A stretch of 39,619 bases of DNA from Parcubacteria group bacterium GW2011_GWA2_49_9 (GTDB lineage Bacteria > Patescibacteriota > Minisyncoccia > Phycocordibacterales > UBA10002), in the NCBI GenBank assembly GCA_001004005.1, contig LCQF01000008.1, positions 1-39,619 on the forward strand. Reading direction: 5' to 3'. Position 1 is the first letter of the stretch; each line of letters begins with the position of its first letter. The notes beneath the pieces were generated by a model. It had not been told where the DNA came from, ran no database searches, and worked only from the letters and a program-made list of their open reading frames with translations. The position numbers and the translations under genes are program-made. Positions 1 to 6,937 of this stretch are shown here, in pieces.

Positions 1-266
1 ATATCCTTAGGATGAATCACCAAGGTAAAGCCGGACTTGAGTGTCGCGGCCGATACGCGTGTCCCATCCCGCATCTCAAAGAAAACAGAACCGCGGTCCC
101 ACAGTTCTTGATTGGGGCGCACGTATTGGCGCTCCGCTTTTTCACGATAGGTGCTTCCCTGCACAATCTGAACGAAATACAGCTTTCCGAGGAGCACCAG
201 TCCTGCCAAAACACAGCATACGCTGATAAAGCGGACGCGAAATAGAAATTGCTGATTGGACTTCAT
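1..266 (-). CDS. ftsI: FtsI-type penicillin-binding protein, N-terminus (partial)
   Basis: The ORF track misses this gene because it runs off the left edge. The minus strand reads from an ATG at 264-266 for 88 codons without a stop. The product starts with a short basic cytoplasmic tail, then one membrane segment (about residues 11-29, 'ISVCCVLAGLVLLGKLYF'), then 'VQIVQGSTYREKAERQYV' and 'WDRGSVFFEMRDG', which match the N-terminal stalk of class B PBPs. The family cross-links septal peptidoglycan outside the membrane; the transpeptidase domain would lie left of the window. It is last in the order mraZ-rsmH-ftsL-ftsI, the usual dcw order, which supports FtsI over PBP2. No clear Shine-Dalgarno sequence precedes the ATG. 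Confidence 0.8.
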   Translation of the reverse strand, partial: MKSNQQFLFRVRFISVCCVLAGLVLLGKLYFVQIVQGSTYREKAERQYVRPNQELWDRGSVFFEMRDGTRVSAATLKSGFTLVIHPKD

Positions 267-503
267 CGGAGCAAGCGTTGCGTACAGAGGCTAGTTTATT
301 TCGGCTAGCGAGGAGCGCCGCGCAAACTTCTTAGTTTGCATGGCGTCCGAGCGAAGACGAAATATAAGGGGGTAATACCGCTTTTATTTCAATATATTTC
401 GCGGAGCGTATATCACTCTTTATTTCATATTTCAACCGATATACATGGATACAAACAGAAATAAGTTGAAATACTGTTGTATAGAGTAAGCGTCACAAAT
501 GGG
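267..503. other. dcw intergenic spacer with hairpin
   Basis: This 237-bp gap lies between the ftsL-like gene and ftsI. It contains a clean hairpin at 322-339 (arms GCAAACT/AGTTTGC, 4-nt loop), extended by a second GCC/GGC pairing, and a GCTAG...GCTAGC pair at about 291-309. On the minus strand a weak promoter-like pair, TTGAAA-17-TATACG, lies at 407-435. No ORF was seen. Confidence 0.4.
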
Positions 504-830
504 TCAAATTTCCTTCGCTGTAGCCACCGCGCCGACCTTCTGCGTGGAGATGAATCTGACTGTTTTCACATCCTCAAACCCCTTGGCGTAGGCGACTTTA
601 AGCGTGACTGACTGCTTCAGCGAGAGGTATCGGGATTCAAGTTCCGAGACGTTCGCCCCACGGGAAGAAATTTCCTTTTCCACCTTACCCCAGCGTGCAC
701 CGTTTTCCGATGTCGTATTGAGCAGATACACGTAGAGCGAGGTGGCGAAAAGTACAAAACAAGCGAGTGTCCAAAACACACCTTTGCCGTGCTCTTCTAT
801 CTTTTTTAGGTTTTTCTGTACTGATTTCAT
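504..830 (-). CDS. ftsL: FtsL-like bitopic septum protein
   Basis: This 108-residue protein has a basic N-terminal tail (about 18 residues), one membrane segment (about 19-37, 'VFWTLACFVLFATSLYVYLL') and an extracytoplasmic part with a heptad-like stretch ('VSELESRYLSLKQSVTLK'). That is the FtsL/DivIC layout. Sequence identity in this family is always low, so the call rests on topology, size and position between rsmH and ftsI. FtsL forms a complex with FtsB/FtsQ and activates FtsW-FtsI at the septum. The start is the ATG at 828-830. It could be another small divisome coiled-coil protein. Confidence 0.65.
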   Translation of the reverse strand: MKSVQKNLKKIEEHGKGVFWTLACFVLFATSLYVYLLNTTSENGARWGKVEKEISSRGANVSELESRYLSLKQSVTLKVAYAKGFEDVKTVRFISTQKVGAVATAKEI

Positions 831-945
831 AGTATGTATGATGCGAATATTCGAATCGGGAGCGAATCTACGAATAGATTCGAATAAGACAAGTGGCTTT
901 TCTTATTCGCAGTATTCGCATATTCGGAAAATTAGTTGATTCGCA

Positions 946-1866
946 TTATAATTTTTCAATAATTCGGAGCTTGGCACTTCTGGACCGAGGATTTACCTGT
1001 ATTTCTTCCTGCGTCGGTACTATCGGTTTTTTAGTCATGACCTTTCCTTCGCATCTCTGTCCAAGCTCTCTGAAGAAATCTTTCACTACCCTATCTTCCA
1101 TACTATGGAACGAAATAACGGCGATGCGGCCTCCGGGAAGTAGTTTTTCCCATGCCTTGACGAGCCCGTCCTTTAACCCTTGAAACTCGTCGTTCACCGC
1201 GATGCGGAGTGCCTGAAACGTCTTCGTCGCGGGATGAATCTTCCCTTTCCGTTTGACGACCGACTCGACAATCCCCGCAAGCTGGAAAGTCGTGGAGATG
1301 AGCGAATGCTCCCTCGCCTCCACAATCTTCCGCGCTATCCGCCTCGCCTGTTTTTCTTCTCCATAACTTTCAAGGAGCGTCGTAATGGTGTCTTCACTCC
1401 ACTCGTTCACAATAGTCTTGGCGGTAAGTATCGGCTCTTCAATTCTCCCTTTGTAAAAGGGAGCACTGCCGTCCTCGGCAGGAGGGATTTTCTCAAAAGT
1501 CATCTCAAGCGGTTCGTCCCGCATGAAGCTGAAGCCTCTTCCCGATTCCTCAAGCTGGAAACTGGAAAGTCCGAGGTCAAAGAGCGCCCGATTGATACCC
1601 GAAATACCGAGCTCCGCGAGTGCCGTATCAAGATTGCGGTAATTCGTTTGGTAAAAAAGAAACGAGCAACCGCACCCCTCCAATCTCTTTCGGCTTCGCT
1701 CTATCGCGTCCTCATCAGCATCAAGGCAGACAATCGTCCCGCTCCCGATGGCACGGCAGAGTGCTTCACTGTGCCCTCCGCCACCGACCGTCGCATCAAG
1801 AATCACCTCGCCCTTCTTGGCCAAGAGTCCCGCTACCACTTCTTGTAAAAGAACCGGAATATGCAT
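946..1866 (-). CDS. rsmH: 16S rRNA m4C1402 methyltransferase RsmH, with in-frame repeat insertion
   Basis: RsmH methylates N4 of C1402 in the 16S rRNA P site using S-adenosylmethionine. Motif I is 'DATVGGGGHSEAL'; 'FDLGLSSFQLEESGRGFSF' and 'GGRIAVISFHSMEDRVVK' are also typical of the family. The track starts at a TTG (1878), but the ATG at 1864-1866 gives the expected 'MHIPVLLQEV' start and 306 residues. Between 'PLEMTFE' and 'ILTAKTIVNEW' the protein carries about 17 extra residues (KIPPAEDGSAPFYKGRI). They are encoded by a copy of the dispersed palindromic repeat at 1441-1491, which is 51 nt and so keeps the frame. The methyltransferase motifs lie on both sides and look intact. Confidence 0.93.
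   Translation of the reverse strand: MHIPVLLQEVVAGLLAKKGEVILDATVGGGGHSEALCRAIGSGTIVCLDADEDAIERSRKRLEGCGCSFLFYQTNYRNLDTALAELGISGINRALFDLGLSSFQLEESGRGFSFMRDEPLEMTFEKIPPAEDGSAPFYKGRIEEPILTAKTIVNEWSEDTITTLLESYGEEKQARRIARKIVEAREHSLISTTFQLAGIVESVVKRKGKIHPATKTFQALRIAVNDEFQGLKDGLVKAWEKLLPGGRIAVISFHSMEDRVVKDFFRELGQRCEGKVMTKKPIVPTQEEIQVNPRSRSAKLRIIEKL
1441..1491 (-). repeat. Palindromic repeat inside rsmH (copy R1)
   Basis: This is half of the dispersed element: hairpin CTCCCTTT/AAAGGGAG, a variable hairpin (CTGCCG...CGGCAG) and the tail GGAGGGATTT. It is translated as part of RsmH and its length is a multiple of three. Confidence 0.85.
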
Positions 1867-1967
1867 AGTAAGTACCAATCTACGAATGAACGAATACTGC
1901 TAATGCCTACCAATAAGATTCCTCGGATTAGTAAGCATTTGTAGATTAGTAACAATCTGATTAGTAC
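1867..1967. repeat. AT-rich iterated-word spacer
   Basis: The rsmH-mraZ spacer is built from permuted copies of words such as ATCTACGAATGAACG and ATTTGTAGATTAGTA. The same words recur at 831-930, 19015-19060 and 39130-39178. No SD sequence or ORF was seen. Confidence 0.5.
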
Positions 1968-2366
1968 TTACAACACACCAACTTGTCCTAACTTCTCCTC
2001 ACCACCGACCGCAAAACCGACCCGAAATCCCTCCAATCCATCGACGCTCGGGATATCGTCAGTCCGCAGGCGTTCCGCGCGCTCACGAAGGAAATCCGGA
2101 ATCAGCACACGTCCGATGGAATCCACCTCCGCTTCCGTCGCGCCGCCGAGCATATAGCGGTTGAAACTTCGCGTATCCGCCTGAAGCATTGATGACTCGC
2201 CAAGCCGCTGTGAAATCTTTTCCCATTGCTTCAGCGTAAAAACGAACAAACATCCATCCAACCCCGGTGTCACCACCACCTTCTTCCCCATCTCGGTACG
2301 GAACTTCGCAGGCAGAGATAATCTGTTCTTGTCATCTATGGTGTGAATGAATTCGCCGATTAGCAT
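1968..2366 (-). CDS. mraZ: MraZ transcriptional regulator (diverged C-terminus)
   Basis: MraZ is a tandem AbrB-like DNA-binding protein that regulates the dcw operon, usually by repression. Both half-site motifs are visible: 'HTIDDKNRLSLPAKFR' near the N-terminus and 'EAEVDSIGRVLIPDFLRE' at about residues 78-95. At 132 residues it is slightly short. The last 30 residues ('GFRVGFAVGGEEKLGQVG') lack the usual aromatic-rich ending, so the C-terminus is diverged or was altered by an old frameshift. It is the first gene of the cluster. I saw no tandem TGGGA-type boxes upstream, so autoregulation is not supported by sequence. Confidence 0.85.
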   Translation of the reverse strand: MLIGEFIHTIDDKNRLSLPAKFRTEMGKKVVVTPGLDGCLFVFTLKQWEKISQRLGESSMLQADTRSFNRYMLGGATEAEVDSIGRVLIPDFLRERAERLRTDDIPSVDGLEGFRVGFAVGGEEKLGQVGVL

Positions 2367-2408
2367 GACTGATTTTTTTAACGAGTCTGCGAGTTTTTAA
2401 AAATCGTC

Positions 2409-2468
2409 ACCCCGTGAAATAAGTCGGCACTTTGGCCGACCCCGCCCTTGGCGGGATTTCACTGGGGT
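2409..2468. repeat. Three-way-junction palindromic element
   Basis: An outer stem, ACCCCGTGAAAT (2409-2420) with ATTTCACTGGGGT (2456-2468, one extra base), encloses two adjacent hairpins: GTCGGC-6-GCCGAC (2423-2440) and CCCGCC-3-GGCGGG (2441-2455). The 60 bp would fold as a three-way junction in RNA or as a cruciform in DNA. Confidence 0.7.
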
Positions 2469-2767
2469 AGTTTCAACTTTTTTCTTATCAAAACCCTCTC
2501 CCGCTGAAATGAACCGAGACTTATCAGTATCGGGAATTCATATTTCTTTCCTTTATAGAAAACTCTGTACGTTCGTTTCTCTATTTTCATTCTTTTCTTT
2601 CGTTAAGGATTAAGGATGTCCTCCAGAGGCGGATTCGTCCTTTGGCGGAAAAGATTAAGGATTTCTTATTCTTCCCACAAAATCCCACTTACCGCATATT
2701 GTATAACACTTTGCCCCACCACATAGCACTGCAACTGTGGATAACAGGGGGATAAGAGGTGCATAAC

Positions 2768-2797
2768 AAAAACGGCACCTAGAGGGTGCTGTTTTTC
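2768..2797 (-). terminator. Intrinsic terminator after the 2823 gene
   Basis: On the minus strand, AGCACC/GGTGCC hairpin arms with a 5-nt loop are followed by GTTTTTG. The plus strand also shows a T-run, so it could work in both directions. Confidence 0.65.
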
Positions 2798-2822
2798 TTT
2801 TCTTGTTTAGTCTGTCTATAGA

Positions 2823-3476
2823 CTACCGCTTCAAGTAATCGGCGCATTTCATGCTAGAGCCATCGTCCATCCAAACATCTCCGTTTGGGTTGATCTTGCA
2901 ATTTTCTATCACCCTTCGTTCTACTAGTATATCTTTTCTCATTTCTGGGACAATCTGATACTTGATAAAATAATAGAAGTTTAGGACTGTAATTATTGTA
3001 GCCATGGTCGCCAACCACTGCATTATTAAATTACCACTCCTTTGTTCACTTTCGGTTTTACTGTAAATAAAGAAGAAATTCATCCATACATTAATCCCAT
3101 AATCACTTATCTCTTCAGAAAATGGATCTTTTTGAACTGTCTGTATTTTATCCTCATCAACTTCTGATTTAATTCTCAGCTGGACTTTATGCAAACCGTG
3201 AGCATATGTACCTGAGGTTTCCACCCAAATTTCTTTTTTTTCTCGCGGATTCAGCACATCCAGACAATAACTCTTGGCAACTTCGGCAATAATATTTGGA
3301 CCCCCAGCGGGGCCCCACTTGATTTCACTCACCTGAATTCTTTTGGTGGGATTATTTCCTATGTTTGTGAACCGAAAACCATATTTAAACGGTTCAGACT
3401 GAACAATGTCGCCTTGTAAAAATTGGAAAATTCCTTTCCTACGTGAGATAAACTCTATCTGTATTCTGTGCTGCAT
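2823..3476 (-). CDS. Hypothetical single-pass membrane protein
   Basis: This is a 217-residue protein I do not recognise. Residues 1-135 look like a beta-rich domain ('QSEPFKYGFRFTNIGNN', 'KVQLRIKSEVDED'). One membrane segment follows at about 149-171 ('IMQWLATMATIITVLNFYYF'), then a charged tail with 'INPNGDVWMDDGSSMKC'. There is no signal peptide. The ATG lies 8 bp after the lysS stop, so co-transcription with lysS is likely, and a terminator follows the gene. It looks more AT-rich than its neighbours, which may indicate later acquisition. Confidence 0.6.
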   Translation of the reverse strand: MQHRIQIEFISRRKGIFQFLQGDIVQSEPFKYGFRFTNIGNNPTKRIQVSEIKWGPAGGPNIIAEVAKSYCLDVLNPREKKEIWVETSGTYAHGLHKVQLRIKSEVDEDKIQTVQKDPFSEEISDYGINVWMNFFFIYSKTESEQRSGNLIMQWLATMATIITVLNFYYFIKYQIVPEMRKDILVERRVIENCKINPNGDVWMDDGSSMKCADYLKR

Positions 3477-3484
3477 GTATATTT

Positions 3485-4957
3485 CTAAAATTCATTCTTC
3501 GGCCTAAGTGTCGGGAAGAAAATAACTTCGCGAATATTTTGTGTATCTGTTAAAAGCATCACGAGTCGTTCAATACCCATACCCACTCCGCCGGCCGGAG
3601 GCATTCCGTATTCAAGCGCTTCTACAAATTCCGCGTCGTTCGGTTGAGCTTCCTTATCCCCTTCTTTACGGTGTGACTCTTCAAGATTGAAACGCTGACT
3701 TTGCTCTTCGGGGTCATTCAGTTCCGAAAAGGCTTTGACAAGTTCCATACCGCCCGCGTAAAACTGAAACGCGTCAACCAGATTTTTATTCGCTTCGTCC
3801 TGTTTGGCGAGTGGAATCATACGGGCAGGATAGGAGATGACGTAGGTCGGCTGAATAAGTTTTGGGCGTACCGTTTTTTTGAACATACTATCCATGATTT
3901 TCTCGGCGGTATCATGTGGCGCGACAGAAACGCCGAGCTGGGCGGCTTTGAGCGCGAGCTCTTCGCGTGTCGCTTTCTCCGGATTTGGAATGAGCGCGTA
4001 TCGCTGAAGCGCTTCCGCATAGGTCAGTACCGTAAATGGCTTGCTGAAATCCACGTCATTTCCTCCGAATGAGAGTGTCTCGCTCCCCTTCACTGCTTTC
4101 ACAAGCGTGCGGAACAGTGTTTCAATAAACGCCCGCTGCTTCGCGGCATCACTGTACGCCTCGTACCATTCAATTGTCGTGAACTCGGGATTATGCGTAA
4201 CATCAATACCCTCGTTGCGAAAACTCCGCCCGATTTCATAAATTTTCGGAAAGCCGCCGATGAGGAGTTTCTTAAGGTCAAGCTCCGGCGCAATGCGAAG
4301 ATACAAGTCAATATCAAGCGCCTTGTGATGTGTCTTGAAGGGTTCCGCGTTCGCTCCGCCGGCAAGCTGTTGCAGCATAGAGGTCTCCACCTCCATAAAT
4401 CCTTCTTTGTCCAACAGTGCACGGAGCGTAGAGAGAACGCGTGAACGGAGCACAAACCGTCCGCGAACTTCTTCATTCATCAACGTATCAAGATAACGCC
4501 TGCGAAAACGCTCTTCCGTGTCGGTAAGACCGTGCCATTTTTCCGGAAGCGGACGAAGACTCTTCGCGAGCATACGCCACTTTTTCACCTGCACTGTCTT
4601 TTCATTTCGCTTCGTAAGAAAAAGCGTACCGGAGACCTCAACGAAATCACCGATATCCACGGTGTCGCTCCAGAGCGTAAATGCCTCGTCGCCCACTTCG
4701 TCTTTTTTGAGGAGTGCCTGAAACTTCCCCGTCCCGTCAAAAAGGTCTGCGAAGGCAAGTCCTCCCTGCCCTCGCATCGCCATGATGCGTCCCGTGAGAT
4801 ACAGTTCTTTTTTCTTCGCGAGTTTATCAAAACTCTCTGATGCTTCCGCTAAGGTTACGTCAGCACGCGCCGAAACGGGATAGGGGTTGACGCCCTTATC
4901 ACGCAAAATCTGTAACTTACTCAAACGGTTTGCTCGGATTTCTTCAAAAGATGACAT
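3485..4957 (-). CDS. lysS: Lysyl-tRNA synthetase, class II
   Basis: It attaches lysine to tRNA-Lys in the cytoplasm. The 490 residues match the usual bacterial length. An N-terminal OB-fold anticodon-binding domain ('LTGRIMAMRGQGGLAFADL', about residues 54-130) precedes the class II catalytic core. Motif 2 is 'FRNEGIDVTHNPEFTTIEWY', the amino-acid pocket includes 'LYLRIAPELDLKKLL', and motif 3 is 'GVGMGIERLVMLL' near the C-terminus. The last residues, 'REVIFFPTLRPKNEF', are the normal family ending. Only 8 bp separate it from the downstream hypothetical gene. The upstream spacer is an AT-rich iterated repeat with no clear SD. Confidence 0.97.
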   Translation of the reverse strand: MSSFEEIRANRLSKLQILRDKGVNPYPVSARADVTLAEASESFDKLAKKKELYLTGRIMAMRGQGGLAFADLFDGTGKFQALLKKDEVGDEAFTLWSDTVDIGDFVEVSGTLFLTKRNEKTVQVKKWRMLAKSLRPLPEKWHGLTDTEERFRRRYLDTLMNEEVRGRFVLRSRVLSTLRALLDKEGFMEVETSMLQQLAGGANAEPFKTHHKALDIDLYLRIAPELDLKKLLIGGFPKIYEIGRSFRNEGIDVTHNPEFTTIEWYEAYSDAAKQRAFIETLFRTLVKAVKGSETLSFGGNDVDFSKPFTVLTYAEALQRYALIPNPEKATREELALKAAQLGVSVAPHDTAEKIMDSMFKKTVRPKLIQPTYVISYPARMIPLAKQDEANKNLVDAFQFYAGGMELVKAFSELNDPEEQSQRFNLEESHRKEGDKEAQPNDAEFVEALEYGMPPAGGVGMGIERLVMLLTDTQNIREVIFFPTLRPKNEF

Positions 4958-5100
4958 GTACAGCGTCTCTAATTACCTAATTCACCTAATTATCTAATTT
5001 CTAATAAAATTCCAAATGTCCAACATTAGGAATTTGACCTTTTATTAGGTGTTACTTGTCCCAACGTAGTTTAGGGATTAGAAATTAGACAATTAGAAAT
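4958..5100. repeat. AT-rich iterated-word spacer (TAATTACCTAATTCACC type)
   Basis: The lysS-greA spacer consists of near-repeats of AATTACCTAATT / TTAGAAATTAGACAATTAG in both orientations, giving a weak overall inverted repeat. No ORF was seen. Confidence 0.5.
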
Positions 5101-5131
5101 TACCAAGTTATTCTATCTGAATAACTTGGTA
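5101..5131 (-). terminator. Hairpin spanning the greA stop codon
   Basis: Perfect 13-bp arms TACCAAGTTATTC/GAATAACTTGGTA with a 5-nt loop include the last greA codons and its TAA. The minus strand continues as ATTTCTAATTG, which is only moderately T-rich, so this is either a terminator or a 3'-end stabiliser. Confidence 0.5.
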
Positions 5132-5575
5132 GTTCACATTTCCTCCCGGAGTCTTGGCAACAAGGTGTTCGCCTTTTCTCTTGCCGACAAGCGCTTGTCC
5201 GAGCGGTGAATTGATGGAAAGTTTGCGCTTTGAGAGGTCGGCCTCTTCCGAACCGACAATCTTATAGGATACCGGCTCTTTCGCCCCCTCTTTGGTGAGT
5301 GTGACCGTCGAGCCGATGTTCACGGATTCCGTGTGATGCATCTTCATAATAACCGCCGACTGAAGCATCGCCTCCAGTTTCTTAATGCGGTCCTCAATAT
5401 TCGCCTGCAGTTCACGCGCCTCCTGATACTCGGCGTTTTCCGAAAGGTCTCCGAGCGATTTGGCGTACTCAAGACTTTCGGCAACTTCCTTGCGCTTAAC
5501 GGTTCGCAACGTATCCAATTCTTTGGCGAGTTCGTTATATTTCTCTTGCGTGAGGTATTCGGGTGCGTCGGGCAT
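5108..5575 (-). CDS. greA: Transcription elongation factor GreA
   Basis: GreA enters the RNA polymerase secondary channel and stimulates cleavage of backtracked RNA. The 155 residues match the family. The N-terminal antiparallel coiled coil (about 10-78) carries the tip motif 'GDLSENAEYQEA' with the acidic residues that hold the catalytic Mg. The C-terminal FKBP-like domain contains 'SPLGQALVGKRKGE' and ends 'YQVIQIE'. The start is the ATG at 5573-5575. The gene is alone between two repeat-rich spacers and ends in a strong hairpin. Confidence 0.96.
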   Translation of the reverse strand: MPDAPEYLTQEKYNELAKELDTLRTVKRKEVAESLEYAKSLGDLSENAEYQEARELQANIEDRIKKLEAMLQSAVIMKMHHTESVNIGSTVTLTKEGAKEPVSYKIVGSEEADLSKRKLSINSPLGQALVGKRKGEHLVAKTPGGNVNYQVIQIE

Positions 5576-5625
5576 AAGAATAGCTGATAGCTTTTAGCTT
5601 ATAGCTTTTAGCGACCAGTCATTAA
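5576..5625. repeat. AGCTATAAGCTTTTAGC-type iterated repeat upstream of greA
   Basis: It contains tandem, partly palindromic words AGCTGATAGCTTTTAGCTTATAG. Related copies lie at 6920-6948, 26586-26622 and 26648-26678. Confidence 0.55.
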
Positions 5626-5727
5626 AATTAGTTGCTCTATCTTACTGTAAATCGCATAAAAGTCAAAATTGTTTCTCGTCTCGTAAAATTGAGATTACTT
5701 CTTTGAGCGAGTTATCTCAAATATAGC

Positions 5728-5868
5728 AACCCCTTACACTCCTAACATCCCCCTTATCAAAGGGGGTGGACGCATTCTCATGCGCCGGGGGATGTTACAG
5801 AACACCCCTCCTGCCGAAGACGGCAGTGCTCCCCTTGTTAGGGGAGATACAGACGAGTGAGAGGGGTT
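5728..5868. repeat. Dispersed palindromic repeat (copy R2)
   Basis: This is a full double element: CCCCCTT/AAGGGGG hairpin, GACGCATTCTCATGCGCC hairpin, then an inverted unit with CTGCCG/CGGCAG and CTCCCCT/AGGGGAG hairpins. An outer inverted repeat AACCCCT...AGGGGTT encloses it. It fills most of the 5576-5932 spacer, where I see no gene. Confidence 0.75.
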
Positions 5869-5932
5869 ACCAAATATATCGTGGTTTCTTCAAATTTTAT
5901 TTTATACGATAATGTACTGGTGTACTTAAACT

Positions 5933-6127
5933 TCATCGGAGGGCGGGGGCATAGCCAGTGTCAGGCATTACCTGCATCACCACCACTTCCTTTTTGCCTG
6001 TCTTCTGCAACACTTCCGAGAGAGTTTCTCCAACCGCCAACAACTTTTTGTAACTAGGAGAAATAGCAACCCACTTGTTTTCATGGGCTTTCTTGAGAAG
6101 TTTTGAATAACCAAGTTGATTTACCAT
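5933..6127 (-). CDS. Small DUF5678-like protein
   Basis: This 64-residue hypothetical protein ('HENKWVAISPSYKKLLAVGE', then 'VVVMQVMPDTGYAP') resembles small CPR proteins annotated as DUF5678; the function is unknown. The ORF track uses a GTG at 6181. I prefer the ATG at 6125-6127 because a -10 hexamer TATAGT ends 6 nt before it, the pattern seen at many starts in this window, and the family core begins just after it. No membrane segment is visible. Confidence 0.55.
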   Translation of the reverse strand: MVNQLGYSKLLKKAHENKWVAISPSYKKLLAVGETLSEVLQKTGKKEVVVMQVMPDTGYAPALR

Positions 6128-6133
6128 GTTCGT

Positions 6134-6139
6134 ACTATA
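6134..6139 (-). promoter_or_regulatory. -10 box giving a near-leaderless mRNA (5933 gene)
   Basis: TATAGT on the minus strand lies 6 nt before the ATG at 6127. The -35 is weak. Confidence 0.4.
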
Positions 6140-6231
6140 TCCTATTTTCCACTTTACCGCCACCCTACCATTATCTAACACTTTTTTTATTTTAGGGGAA
6201 TTTTGTAGGTCAAAAAACTCGTAGTTTAGCT

Positions 6232-6849
6232 CTACTGCTTGAAAAGTCGGCGTAGGTTAGGGTCTGTAAATTCCTTGACATCTTTATATTCAATCCAGAA
6301 ATCAGTACTTCTACTTTCCCTAACTCTGTTGTGATATAGCCTAGAATATTTTTTGCTGAATATCTCGGCCGCCTTCTTATGCGAAAGGGTAAAAAAGTTT
6401 GTAGTGCCGTGTTTTATCCACGTGTCAACATCAACAAAAACATAAAATAAATTAGAACCATTATCTATATCTATTTCTTTACCTACGATTTGTTTAGAGG
6501 TCTCAGGGTCAACCTCTATTACACAATAGGTCTTTGCTTGCTGTCTCACCCATCTAGGATTTTTGGTTTTATCTTTCACCCTTGTAGCCTTAGCGTTAAG
6601 GTACACGGTCTTCTTACCAAGTGTTAGCGAAATATCCCATCTTTTATTGGCAGAGCCGACATACTGAAATCCATTCGCTGCAAACGAACAAAGTTTAGCC
6701 CCATATGTCTTCAAAAGACGTTCCAGAACTAACAATTCGCCGATAAATCCTCTATCAAACGGCTTGCCGCATAATTTGCTAAATTTTCTGCAGGCGTCTA
6801 GCGTTTTGCGAGTTGAATCCACCCATTTTCTCACTTCTTCTTTTTTCAT
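6232..6849 (-). CDS. PD-(D/E)XK nuclease-like hypothetical protein
   Basis: This 205-residue protein shows the spacing of a PD-(D/E)XK nuclease core: a helix with Glu38 ('GFIGELLVLERLL'), then Asp72 ('KRWDISL') and a strand ending in a lysine at 87 ('VYLNAKATR'). The usual E-x-K is N85-x-K87, so one metal ligand is replaced and the protein may be inactive or atypical. A C-terminal part of about 100 residues ('NLFYVFVDVDTW', 'TDFWIEYKDVKEF') resembles the tail of restriction-endonuclease-like proteins of unknown function. There is no methyltransferase next to it, so a restriction system is not supported. The gene looks AT-rich. Confidence 0.5.
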   Translation of the reverse strand: MKKEEVRKWVDSTRKTLDACRKFSKLCGKPFDRGFIGELLVLERLLKTYGAKLCSFAANGFQYVGSANKRWDISLTLGKKTVYLNAKATRVKDKTKNPRWVRQQAKTYCVIEVDPETSKQIVGKEIDIDNGSNLFYVFVDVDTWIKHGTTNFFTLSHKKAAEIFSKKYSRLYHNRVRESRSTDFWIEYKDVKEFTDPNLRRLFKQ

Positions 6850-6937
6850 AGATTTGTCATCACATACTACATCTTCATTCCATTTTGTGAAGCGGAATTC
6901 ACCAAAAAACTGCCTCTTCTTCCCTATAAGCTAAAAG

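Larger units (their letters stand above)
2367..2822. other. 456-bp non-coding region upstream of mraZ
   Basis: It holds a three-arm palindromic element (2409-2468), T-rich sequence, one perfect DnaA-box-like 9-mer (TGTGGATAA, 2736-2744) and a terminator (2768-2797). No ORF and no convincing SD for mraZ were seen. Confidence 0.5.

Noticed and set aside
12-245. Short ORFs at the left edge on the plus and minus strands
   Set aside because: They are shadows of the FtsI N-terminus, which reads through the same region in another minus-strand frame.
2736-2744. Replication origin (perfect DnaA-box-like 9-mer)
   Set aside because: Only one perfect box is in this spacer, with no cluster, no AT-rich unwinding element and no dnaA or dnaN gene nearby. 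The other 9-mer (39536) is isolated too.
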